A stretch of 64,000 bases of DNA, taken from Allodiplogaster sudhausi (Eukaryota; Nematoda; Chromadorea; Rhabditida; Diplogasteridae). This document shows positions 35,301-44,342 of the stretch, one piece after another. The DNA lies in contig CALZFC010000035.1 in NCBI GenBank assembly GCA_945643635.1, forward strand, positions 662,501-726,500, read 5' to 3'. Numbering within the stretch: position 1 is the stretch's first letter; each line of letters starts with the position of its first letter. The notes under the pieces are model-generated. The model had not been told where the DNA came from, did not search any database, and saw only the letters and a program-made list of their open reading frames with translations. The translations under genes and the position numbers were made by a program.

Positions 35301-38300
35301 CAGGTCCCGAACCGAGCGAATCGGCGCAGAAGGCGATCGAGCAGGGCTTTGAGATCTACTCGTGCGGCTATCAGGTTGGCCGTCCGTCCAAGTCTGTTCG
35401 GCAGAAAGCGCTGCATTGAATTTTCGTTATTTATTTATTATTTATTTATTTACATCAGTTAAGATGTGACAACACTGGGAGAGATATGACGCGACCGGAG
35501 ATCAATAAAAAGGAATAAAGAAATAAGCACCGTGAGAGATAAAAGGAATAAAATAAGAGTGCGAGAAAGAGTAGTGCATTTAGATGAAACATACAATTTA
35601 CTTGAAATGTAACTAAATTAAATTAACCATTAGATATGTAGTGGGAAGGGAAGGGATAGGGATCAGCTTGATAGCACTAATACCTGCGCGGGGTGGATGA
35701 GGTCCCGCGGGATGGGTTGGACGAGGCCCCAGGGTTGGCAAGACCCTATGAGTGTGCTTTGAGCGGAGCACAATGCAGGATATCAATAGGATCAGCTGAT
35801 GAAGGGTAGGGATAGCAAGAGACAGCAAGGAAATGTAAAAAGGCCTAGAGATTTGGCACAGAGATCGAAACAAGTCTAACAGAGGAAGAGCAAGTATGAT
35901 CTGCCTAAACCTATTTACAGAAGAGGCCGAAGTGGCAATTTGTGGTAATTTCATATACATACGGGCTGTACGAATGGAGAAACTGTTCTCTGCTAGGCAA
36001 GACGAGGTTCGTCTAATGTGAAAATTATAAGAGGATATACGACCATTACACTGTTTAAATACATAGAATTTACTAATTGGTAGATCTACGAGTCCATGTA
36101 ATAATTTGAAGCAATAAATCAAATCAAGAACTATTCTGCGAAACAAGGGAGATTGCATATTATACAGAGCTAATCTCTCGGCATATGATGGCAGCAAATG
36201 ATAGGAAAGAAACGAATTGGAGCACCTTACATGAAGAAGGCGCGTAAATGTGTGCTGCACATGTTCTACCTTTCTAATTAGACACTTTTTAGAAGGAGAC
36301 CAAACAATAGATGAGAATTCAAGGACAGGCCGAACATAAACGTTATAGCAAAAGATGTATATTTTAGGCAATGATGAGCAGAAAATACGAAAGAGAGAGA
36401 ACACTTTGCTTAGGCTTCTACGACAAATACTTTCAATATGCTGAGCGAAAGAGAGGTGTGGATCAATCAGAACTCCAAGATCACGGACATGAGAATCGGA
36501 AAGAGAGAACGGCAAGGAAGCAGTGACGTTATAAGGGAGCTGTGGGTTGTTTTTGCCTAGATGGAGAACCGTGCACTTTTTGTTTGCGCGATTTTAAGCT
36601 GCCAATTAGTGCAGTAGGACTCGAAGACAGATGCGGCAAGTGAAAGTTGGGTATGGGGGAGGAGAGAGACTTTTGTGTCAAAAGTTGTGTGGAGTTTTAC
36701 ATCGTCGGCAAAGAGAGTGCATTTTACATGGGGGAGTGTGGAAAAGTGTGATGGGAGGTCCGAAAGAAAGATATTGAAAAGAAGGGGAGACAAAACTGCA
36801 CCCTGAGGTACGCCACTAGTGGCCTGGATAGAATCTGAAAAAGAGTCGCGTACACGCACCCTGAACGATCGACCTGAAAGGAAAGATGATATCCACTTTA
36901 AGAGATTGCCTCCAAAGCCGAGGCCTTGTAATTTATGTATCAGTTTTTCGTGTGTAACAGTATCAAATGCCTTGGCTAAATCAAAATAGAGAATGTCTGT
37001 ACACTTCTTTTGGTCTATTCCTCTAGTCCAGTCTTCTGTACATTGCAACAAATTTGTCTCTACTAATCTTCTCGATCGAAAACCGTGTTGGTTTTCTGGT
37101 ATAATTCCATTCAATCGGCACCACCATAACAGTTTTGCTTCCAGAGATCAGGGAGCGTCCCAGAGGACAGAGACAAATTAAATACATAACTTAGTGGTAT
37201 GGCCAGTGATCTGCTACAGCGCTTGTACACAATTTGAGGTATGTCTTCCGAGGAAGTAGAAAAAGAGGACTTTAGACGGCTGAGTTCTCTTGCGACTGCA
37301 TGAGGCAGGATAACAATATCAGTTAGGCAATGCTGCAATGATCTGGCAGGCGAGAATGTGGGGAGAGAATGATTATCACAGACAAAAACAGAACCGAAAT
37401 AGTGTGCCAGGGCGTTTGCTTTAGCAAGATCACCAATACATTGGACACCGGAGGAGTCTAAAAGTGAGCCGATAGTGGGCTTTCGCTTTAGACGACATCC
37501 TACAAAAGAGTGGAGGCGCTTGGTGCATTTGAGTAGTCGAGATTCTAGGCCCTTGTTAAACTTGGAGATCAGAGTACTTAACTTCGCATTTACGCGTTTA
37601 AATTCAGAACGAACAGAGGCACAATTAAGCTTGGGGAAAAGAAAGGCTTTATGATCAAGAAGAGAGAGAATGTGATCAGGATACTTACTACGAGAAAGGC
37701 GCCGATGAGAAATTGGAGTGTGGTCGTGGAGAAGAGAACGCAAGATATTTAGAAAAAAGGAGTATAGGTCATCTATGTTATCAAATTCACGAAAACATTC
37801 ATACCAATCAATTGAAAGCAAAGCATTGTTAACAGAGTCATAATCTGTTTTTGAAAAATCATGAAATGGCTGACTAAGGCTACTCGAAGGAAAGAGAGAG
37901 AGTTGAAAAGATACAGAGGAGTGGTCAGAGCTGGAAAAGGAGGGGCATACAATACAGGATGATACAGTGTCGGGGGAGGATATCACTACATCGAGGATAT
38001 TATGATTTATGGTCGGGATACGAACGTGCTGGAGTAGGCAAAGATCAAAAACTAAATCAGTGAGCAACATAGCTTGTGCATTGGAGGGGGCATTGGTCTT
38101 CCTGTCCACTGCTAAATTGAGGTCACCTGCTAATACAACGGATTGTGGGACTGCTAATAAGGTATGAAGCGTGTCAAATAGGTTGGTGTTCTGGGCGGCA
38201 GAGGTGTTCGGCGGGCGGTAGCAAAGTACGACTCGGGTGACAGAGGCATCTACGGGAGAGGTCAAATCGATAGCAAGGAGGTCGCAGTTAGATTTCAGTG

Positions 38301-40297
38301 AAATGGGGACACGAGCTGCATCTAAGAATGAAGAGATAAGGAAAACCACACCGCCGCCACGCTTTGCCTTACTATCAGATCTAAATATGGAAAAGGGGAA
38401 ATCAGAAACTATTTCAGAATCAGAGATCTTATCAGAGAGCCACGATTCAGTCACCAGAACAATATCAGGTCTATAGACAGAGAGGTATACATGCAATTCA
38501 GATAACTTATTAACAAGACTTCTAGCATTAAAGAGATGGACAGAAATGGAGGGGGTACCTGGAGCAGCTAGTTTCCCTGTTGGGAGGATCCAGCCGGCGC
38601 TGCCTGGATGGCCTGGCTGGACTGGGGAGTACTGGAAACGGCCGTCAGGGGAGGATGAGAGGGCAGAGGAGGAGGCTGAGTCAGTCTAACTCCACCCCTG
38701 ATCTCATCCTTCCTCCAGAGCTCATCCCGATACATGACCCAGCCGGATCCCGGTTCCGATCTACGGAGATCAGCGAGCTGCTTGCGCAGGCTGCGCCACC
38801 GGGCCCGTTCCTCGACCGTCATGCTCTAACGCACGTAGATGCCTTGCCAGCGGGCATCACCTCGCAGTAAAGATGCGCCTTTCAGCGCCTGGAGGTGATG
38901 GCCACGCGTGGGGAGCGTGACCTTGAGCAATCGGGGACGGTCTCCAGGCCGGCCCATCCGGAAAACCGTCTGGGCGCGGCACTCGACCCCGATCACTGCA
39001 AGGAGCTCGGCAACCGTGCTCTCATCCGCCGTCTGACGAGCCTGCTGAGTGAGGTCGGCAGCGCCCTCCGGGAGGTTCGCGACAACAATGAAACGCTCCC
39101 GGAGATGATGTTCCACGATCGACTCACTTGCCGACGAGCCAGAGGGGAGAGGAGCGGAGGACGGAGGGAAAAGCGCGCGAGAGAGAGAGACAGTGGGAGC
39201 AGCAGAGGGAGAAATAGCGCCTGGGAGATGGGAAGGAGAGTGGATAGCAGATAGTTGTTCGCCATTGGCAGGAGAAGATTAGAGAAACCAGTCCATACCT
39301 CCTTATTCATGCCGCTGGGGACGTCCCTGGTGGCGAACTCGATCGACTCGGTGACAAGGGCATCGAGATTGGACGGAAGAGAGGGAGACGAGGAAGCAGA
39401 GAGGGGATTAGGTGCTGTTCTCTTTTTAGGGGGCATGATGACTTGGATGGGTGATTAGAAAAAAAAAATGAACGGAGCAAGGGGGTTAGCAGCCGGCTCT
39501 CGTGAAGAGAAGGCCAGAGTGAAGAGAGAAGGCCAGAGTGAAGAGAGAAGGCCAGAGTGAAGAGAGAAGGCCAGAGTGAAGAGAGAAGGCCAGAGTGAAG
39601 AGAGAAGGCCAGAGTGAAGAGAGAAGGCCAGAGTGAAGAGAGAAGGCCAGAGTGAAGAGAGAAGGCCAGAGTGAAGAGAGAAGGCCAGAGTGAAGAGAGA
39701 AGGCCAGAGTGAAGAGAGAAGGCCAGAGTGAAGAGAGAAGGCCAGAGTGAAGAGAGAAGGCCAGAGTGAAGAGAGAAGGCCAGAGTGAAGAGAGAAGGCC
39801 AGAGTGAAGAGAGAAGGCCAGAGTGAAGAGAGAAGGCCAGAGTGAAGAGAGAAGGCCAGAGTGATTAGATGCACAGTATAACACTTTAAATAATAATTTT
39901 TATACCGTAGAATATGTTGTGAGACCACTTGTAAATCATAATAATCGAAAAATTACGCTTAGAGGTAACTTATTGAAGCGATGATTTTGAAGAAAAAAAA
40001 ATGTAAAATATGTTTTACTCGACAAGTACATAGATTTAACGTTGAAGTGAAGACATAATGTTTTATCTGGTCCACAAATGAAACAAAAAAAGTTTTCATA
40101 TCCAGGCCAAGCTGGCGAATGTGATGCCGATGAAGGAGGAGACGCTGCTGGCCGTTTCATCCGACGCCGGCCATATGCACACCGAGGAGAGCTTCGACCG
40201 ACTCGTCGCAGATGTCAAGAAGCGCAATGACAAGTGCACCATGAAGGCCAAGGTAACCACCACGAGGACGCCGACGACGAGGCGACGATGGGGATAG
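32362..40297 (+). CDS. secreted double-VWA-domain protein, 13 exons, 443 aa
   Basis: Exons: 32362-32370, 32630-32830, 32950-33084, 33248-33330, 33501-33599, 33697-33793, 34407-34488, 34559-34683, 34783-34839, 34902-34974, 35147-35254, 35304-35374, 40106-40297; phases agree. Joining the tiny first exon (MMR) to exon 2 gives a signal peptide, MMRVTTVVITLLWLASL. VWA domain 1 has the metal-ion site DRSDS, then GGTTNTGNAL and VVTDGQS. A linker rich in Thr (14 in a row, likely O-glycosylated) joins it to VWA domain 2, with a variant site DFSTT, GGTTALGAG and VFTDGWSN. The tail is Thr/Arg-rich. Known: VWA domains bind proteins through Mg2+ at DxSxS. An extracellular matrix or cuticle adhesion role is inferred. 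Intron 12 (about 4.7 kb) holds an antisense LINE. The exon 3 donor GTCTCT is weak. Confidence 0.8.
33882..34284. mobile_element. MITE with CCGTATTTTCTCT ends in a VWA-gene intron
   Basis: Terminal inverted repeats CCGTATTTTCTCTATTAGTA on the left and its complement on the right (with a 3-bp TTT insertion) are each flanked by TA, consistent with a TA target duplication. The interior repeats C-rich blocks (AGTACCCC, AGAACCC, AGTGCCCC) and has no coding capacity. It lies wholly within intron 6. Confidence 0.75.
35613..38580 (-). pseudogene. LINE ORF2, endonuclease and reverse transcriptase, broken
   Basis: The endonuclease part shows DIVLVTESWLSD, LAGDLNLAVDR and SSSDHSSVSF. The reverse transcriptase part shows PENQHGFRSRRLVETNLLQC, YFDLAKAFDTVTH, GVPQGAVLSPLLFNIFLSDL and LFADDVKLH. 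These blocks are those of CR1/L2-type non-LTR elements. The frame is broken twice: around 37110-37135 the text jumps from PDLWKQN to NGIIPENQ, where about 50-60 residues usual for the family are missing, and near 36560 a frameshift separates the palm from the C-terminal part. A few ORF2 residues upstream of 38496 overlap the end of ORF1. Confidence 0.85.
38568..39436 (-). pseudogene. LINE ORF1 (RNA-binding), broken
   Basis: The N-terminal part starts MPPKKRTAPNPL. After a frame change near 39130 the frame continues with LRERFIVVANLPEG, VFRMGRPGDRPRLLKVTLP and GIYVR, an RRM-like arrangement, then a TAG stop at about 38827, and resumes with MTVEERARWRSLRKQLADLR and GSGWVMYRDELW. The last block is characteristic of ORF1 proteins of nematode LINEs. 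At least one frameshift and one stop make it non-functional. Confidence 0.75.
39504..39866. repeat. 19 x 19-bp perfect minisatellite
   Basis: The unit GGCCAGAGTGAAGAGAGAA repeats with exact 19-bp spacing from 39512 to 39854, giving 19 copies with no difference that I can see. It sits directly beyond the 5' end of the LINE. Frames through it repeat every 19 residues and are not genes. Confidence 0.95.
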
Positions 40298-41540
40298 AGA
40301 GATGGGGAAAGTGAGAGAAAGAGAAAAAGAGAGAGCGAGAGAGAAATAGAGAGAGAAAAAAGAGAGTCAGAGAGTGAGAGAGAGAGAGAAAATTTGAAGC
40401 CAACGACGAATATGGCCTTGTTACTATGTTATCAATACTACGCATAATCATAACTATAACAAAATGTTTGCAATGTTTGCAAAATTTCTACTGTATTCAT
40501 GACTGGAAAAATAAACATGTATGTACATCAAGTGCCACCGTTACAGACAGACTCATCGCTTTCCTCGGAATTGTTCCTTCTTTGGCTTTTAAAATTCTTC
40601 CTTTTATTAGATAGCTGCAATTAATACTGTTCTGTTCACTACTAGGTACCAGTGCGCCCATACAGATGCAAGTGCTAAACTGAGCATATCATATGTGTTC
40701 AGTCTTCTCAAATCTACACACTCGTCAATGGTCACCGATGTAGAATGTTTGAGGAAATGATGTTAACCTTTCTTAGACACTGATCACATAGGTATGCGGA
40801 TTCAGCAGCGGACAAAACTGTGCAGTAGGCAACAGACAATGAGCAGCGGTAAATTGCGCAACTGTCAACTCTGCCTTCGGTTTAAACATTTTCGGATATT
40901 AAAAAAAAACCAAACGAGCTACTTTATTGAACTTTTAATCTTTAGTCTAATTTGGGTAAAATTAAAATTTTGATTTTGCAGAAAGGGAAAGCTTTGGTTT
41001 TGTCTGCTGCTCAGTCCCCATACTTCCCTAGTCCGGCGCTCCAGTCGGCAGATAAGGCACACGACCTCTCTCTTGACCGTTGGCTGCATCAGTTATCGCA
41101 TTTGCTTCCGAAATTCTGGTCCCTCTTTTGGCTTCTTGCTGATCTGACCATGAGCGAAATGGGCTTCTGACATCTCTACCTACTCTCTCTTCCCTGTCGG
41201 GATGATTCACATTCTCTTCGCTGAACAGAGACGAGAAAATTTCATCTCGCTTTCTCTCTCCTTCTCTGCCAGTGGAAGACAGTGATCTTGTCCGTCTCCC
41301 TGCGAGGCTGGCCTTTCCTTCCCCAGGCACCATTGTACACTCGGCATTGATGTGCAATGCAACTCTGCCTCTCTGATTTACGGCAATACTCTCACCAGGC
41401 TCACTTCCTTTCTTTCTGCTCACAATCGATCTGCTCTAGCAAGGCAATGAATCATGGTAGTCATCCAAGACGCAAGCGGTAGGGGAAGACGCACTGGATG
41501 GACAATCATATCTTGGTCCTACTCCACATAGTATTGTACA
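40298..41540. other. region between VWA gene and env-like remnant
   Basis: Begins with a GA tract (about 40297-40392). The rest is unique with no recognised domain. A 131-residue open frame on the minus strand (41028-41423) is Arg/Glu-rich and matches no family I know. Part of the region could be upstream sequence of the env-like element. Confidence 0.4.
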
Positions 41541-41549
41541 GCTATATTG

Positions 41550-42318
41550 ATCTACCCGTGAAGAAGTGGAATCTTTCACAACATGTCGCTTTGCTATTGA
41601 ATCATGCTCATGCAAAGATGGAACACTTGATGCATCATGTACGTGTCCACACGGAGACGCGTATCAATATTATACAAATTCATTGCCGATTACAAGCAAA
41701 AATTTCCATCTCGAAATTGGTGATACCACGCAAGAACTTACTGCTACTTTAGCAATGGGTTGTTCTGCCGAACAACAGGTGTCCATTCACAATATTCATC
41801 TGATCAGCACATCCACTAAGGACACATGCAAAATCATTTCCGGAACCCTCACAATTATATTTCTGGAGCAAAAATGACCATGAGCTGTAGATCAAGCTCT
41901 ACTGAATTACTAGCACAAATGACATCCGATGACAACACAAGGACAACAATCAATTGTTCACCTAACGGAAACACTCAAATCATCAGCCTACATTTTTCAA
42001 GTGCTCACATTGACACACAGTGCATCGTAAAATGTCCTGGAGGAGATCAATATTTTTCCTTGAAAGGAGGACTTGTATACGTTTCACATCTTAACGACGG
42101 AAACTACAAAGTCGTTCGTGAATAATGAAAAATTCATACCTCAATATCCAGGAATATTTGACAAAATACGGCAACGAATCACTGACGTCATTTTATACAT
42201 CTCTGCTTATTACATCTTCATCAGCATCATTGGAATCATCGGATTACTCACATTCCTATACTGCAGACATCACATCATTCAATCTTCGATGCAATCCGCC
42301 ATACACAAATATGAATGA
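41550..42318 (+). pseudogene. env-type glycoprotein remnant, phlebovirus-G2-like
   Basis: A first frame (from 41566) has paired cysteines (CRFAIESCSCKDG, CTCPHGD) and a later KDTCKI. A second frame (from about 41850) has SGAKMTMSCR, an INCS block and CIVKCPGG. A third (42073-42318) carries a hydrophobic membrane anchor (YISAYYIFISIIGIIGLLTF) followed by a short basic tail. This cysteine order resembles the phlebovirus G2 class II fusion glycoprotein domain found as env in some nematode LTR elements. The frame changes at least twice, and no gag, pol or LTR was recognised next to it. It is a decayed fragment. Confidence 0.55.
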
Positions 42319-42857
42319 TAAGACTTTTATCTACGAAACATACATACATGATTTTTTAACACGCATGCATATTTACCATTTCACACACAACGTATTTATA
42401 ACAAATTCCCATGATAATCAGTCGAAAATTTTTTCGGCTACTTTAAGTGCATTTAAGAGCAGAGACTTCACAGCTAACTTATTATTTTACACCATCCATC
42501 CTTCCACCACATTTACAAACCAATTTTCTATTTCACTCTTCGCGATATTCATATTGATATGGATTTTTCGCTCGCAATTCTCTCACATATGACATCTATT
42601 TATACTTCCATACATACATCTTCATCATTTCATACAGATGTCGTCTACTCCTGACAAAGACAACATCGAAGTGATACATGACTTTGTACTAGAAGAATTA
42701 ACTACTCGATGACAATTCGGAATATGAAGTCAATTCTCCACAGTATCCAGTCAACTCTACATTTACTGAATCAGTCCGCTTTTATATATCAATAATTTTG
42801 ATACTATGAAACAACAAAAACCGTTGGTCAGTAAAAGTGTATTAGTGAAAGGTTTCC
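42319..42857. other. no gene recognised
   Basis: AT-rich sequence between the env-like remnant and the satellite. An open frame at 42125-42592 has no recognisable domain and partly overlaps the remnant in another frame. Confidence 0.5.
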
Positions 42858-43249
42858 CCCCTCAACAGTGAGGCAGGAGGAGATGCGCGGAGAGGTGAGG
42901 AGAGGCAGGAGGAGTGGCGCCGAGAGGTGAGGAGAGGCAGAAGGAAAGGCGCGGAGAGGTGAGGAGAGGCAGGAGGAGATGCGCGGAGAGGTGAGGAGAG
43001 GCAGGAGGAGAGGCAGGAGGAGAGGCGCGGAGAGGCGAGGAGAGGCAGGAGGAGAGGCGAGGAGAGGTAGGAGGAGATGCGCGGAGAGGTGAGGAGAGGC
43101 AGGAGGAGAGGCGCGGAGATGTGAGGAGAAGCAGGAGGAGAGGCGCGGAGAGGTGAGGAGAGGCAGGAGGAGAGGCGCGGAGAGATGAGGAGATGCAGGA
43201 GGAGAGGCGCGAAGATGTGAGGAGAGGCAGGAGGAGAGGCGCGGAGAGG
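42858..43249 (-). repeat. 32-bp satellite, inverted arm
   Basis: About a dozen units of the same satellite as the large array, here purine-rich on the plus strand (GAGGCAGGAGGAGAGGCGCG). It is the only stretch of the satellite in this orientation. Confidence 0.9.
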
Positions 43250-43576
43250 TTATTCCTATGATAACTTAGAATTTTCCAATGAAACAAAACACTAGATTAT
43301 CTAGAATACACTAAAAGAAGTTTATACATTATATGTTACCATAAATATTTTAAAAAAAAAGAAAAAAAAATACTTACAAAGGCGGAGGGTGCAGCCAGCT
43401 CCGCCGCCACTGGGACCGACCGCCATCGGAGCCGCCAACAAGGAAGCCGAGAACGAGGGACAACGCCATCCACGCCTGAATTAGATTTTCCCTCTTTTTT
43501 AAACTTCTTTTGGTGTATTCTAGATAATCTAGTGTCCTGTTTCATTGGGAAAATCTAAGTTATCATTGGAATAACC
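43250..43576. repeat. foldback centre with 75-bp inverted arms
   Basis: The left arm (43250-43324) and right arm (43500-43576) are about 90% complementary; both contain CTAGATTATCTAG or its complement and end in AACCTCTCC next to satellite. The 175-bp spacer carries a poly-A/T stretch and an exon-like GC-rich segment. The satellite continues outward from both arms in mirror orientation. Confidence 0.85.
43378..43475 (-). pseudogene. exon-like gene fragment in the foldback spacer
   Basis: On the minus strand a good acceptor (CTAATTCAG) precedes 98 nt that read openly as (AW)MALSLVLGFLVGG followed by an Arg/Trp-rich part, and a consensus donor GTAAGTA follows. The composition is GC-rich, unlike both the arms and the satellite. 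It may be a captured host exon with a signal-peptide-like start; no parent gene is visible in the window. Confidence 0.4.
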
Positions 43577-43644
43577 TCTCCGCGCCTCTCCTCCTGCCTC
43601 TCCTTACCTCTCAGCGCCTCTCCTCCTGCCTCTCCTTACCTCTC
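43577..43644 (+). repeat. 32-bp satellite, start of the forward array
   Basis: Two units in forward orientation between the foldback and the solo LTR. The last four bases, TCTC, are the target duplication of the LTR. Confidence 0.85.
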
Positions 43645-44342
43645 TGTGGCCAAGGGTGGTCCCTTGGCTCTCGACAAGCTGGCGCTCAGACTCCCTCCAC
43701 GACCTGACCTGTCCCTCTTAAAGCCCTTTTTCCCACCCTTAGAACGTGAGAAAGACGGGGAAAGTAATACAGAACAGTTTATTACTTAGAAAGAAGAGGA
43801 AAAGAAGGCAAACAAACAATAAACACAGAGCAAGTCAATACAATCCCCCAAACACTCACGTCCACTCTATCCTCGATGCTGCTGCCGATGCTGACGCAGT
43901 CGCTGTCCTTGTCCTGGTCGCCTCCGACGACGTCCTTCTCGCCGCTCCAGACGAGTCCCCTCTTGCCGCTGCTCTTTCCACTCGCCTCGCTCACCACTGA
44001 GCAGCGGCCCTTGCCGCAACACTACCCGCAGACGCCGCCCAACCGGGGCCGTCCCAACTCTAACTGGCCCACCGGCTCTACCCAACTTGCCGGGTCTAAA
44101 GGGCGAGAGGTGAGAAAAGACCCAATGCTCTACTCCCCAATGGCAATAACACCTAGTGCCATAACTGGCATACAAACAATTACACGTGGCATCAAATACA
44201 GTATACAATAAACGAACACTATAACCAAACAAGGGGGGAAACAACTATACAGTACACACTACAATGGGGGATAGGGAAGGGATCTTGGGAAAAAGAGGAA
44301 GAGAGACAACCAAGAGAGAGGTAGGGAGGACCTCTCTCTACA
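43645..44342 (-). mobile_element. solo LTR, 698 bp, inserted in the satellite
   Basis: On the minus strand it begins TGTAGAGAGAGG and ends CTTGGCCACA, so it has TG...CA termini with TGT/ACA symmetry. It is flanked on both sides by TCTC, and removing it with one copy restores a normal satellite unit. An AATAAA on the minus strand at about 43780 fits an LTR polyadenylation signal in this orientation. No internal retroelement genes adjoin it. The small Arg- and Pro-rich frames inside are not supported. Confidence 0.8.

Larger units (their letters stand above)
35421..39500 (-). mobile_element. degenerate CR1/L2-like LINE, antisense in the VWA intron
   Basis: It carries ORF1 and ORF2 in LINE order on the minus strand and ends at low coordinates in an AT-rich simple repeat (ATAAATAAATAATAAATAA on the minus strand, 35428-35452), a typical 3' tail. 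Both frames are broken, so it is inactive. The flanking VWA exons 12 and 13 join in phase across it, so it appears to be tolerated as intron sequence. Confidence 0.85.

Noticed and set aside
36993..39458. Plus-strand frames across the LINE
   Set aside because: They are antisense to ORF1 and ORF2, which carry the recognisable endonuclease, reverse transcriptase and ORF1 motifs.
39504..39866. Possible CRISPR array
   Set aside because: Repeats are directly adjacent without spacers and the context is eukaryotic.
39455..39928. 157-codon frame with a 19-residue repeat (SLWPSLFTLAF)
   Set aside because: It is the translation of the 19-bp minisatellite, whose length is not a multiple of 3, so three copies give a 19-residue period.
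43867..44244. Frames inside the solo LTR
   Set aside because: They lie within TG...CA termini with a target duplication; LTRs are non-coding and the frames have no recognisable domain.
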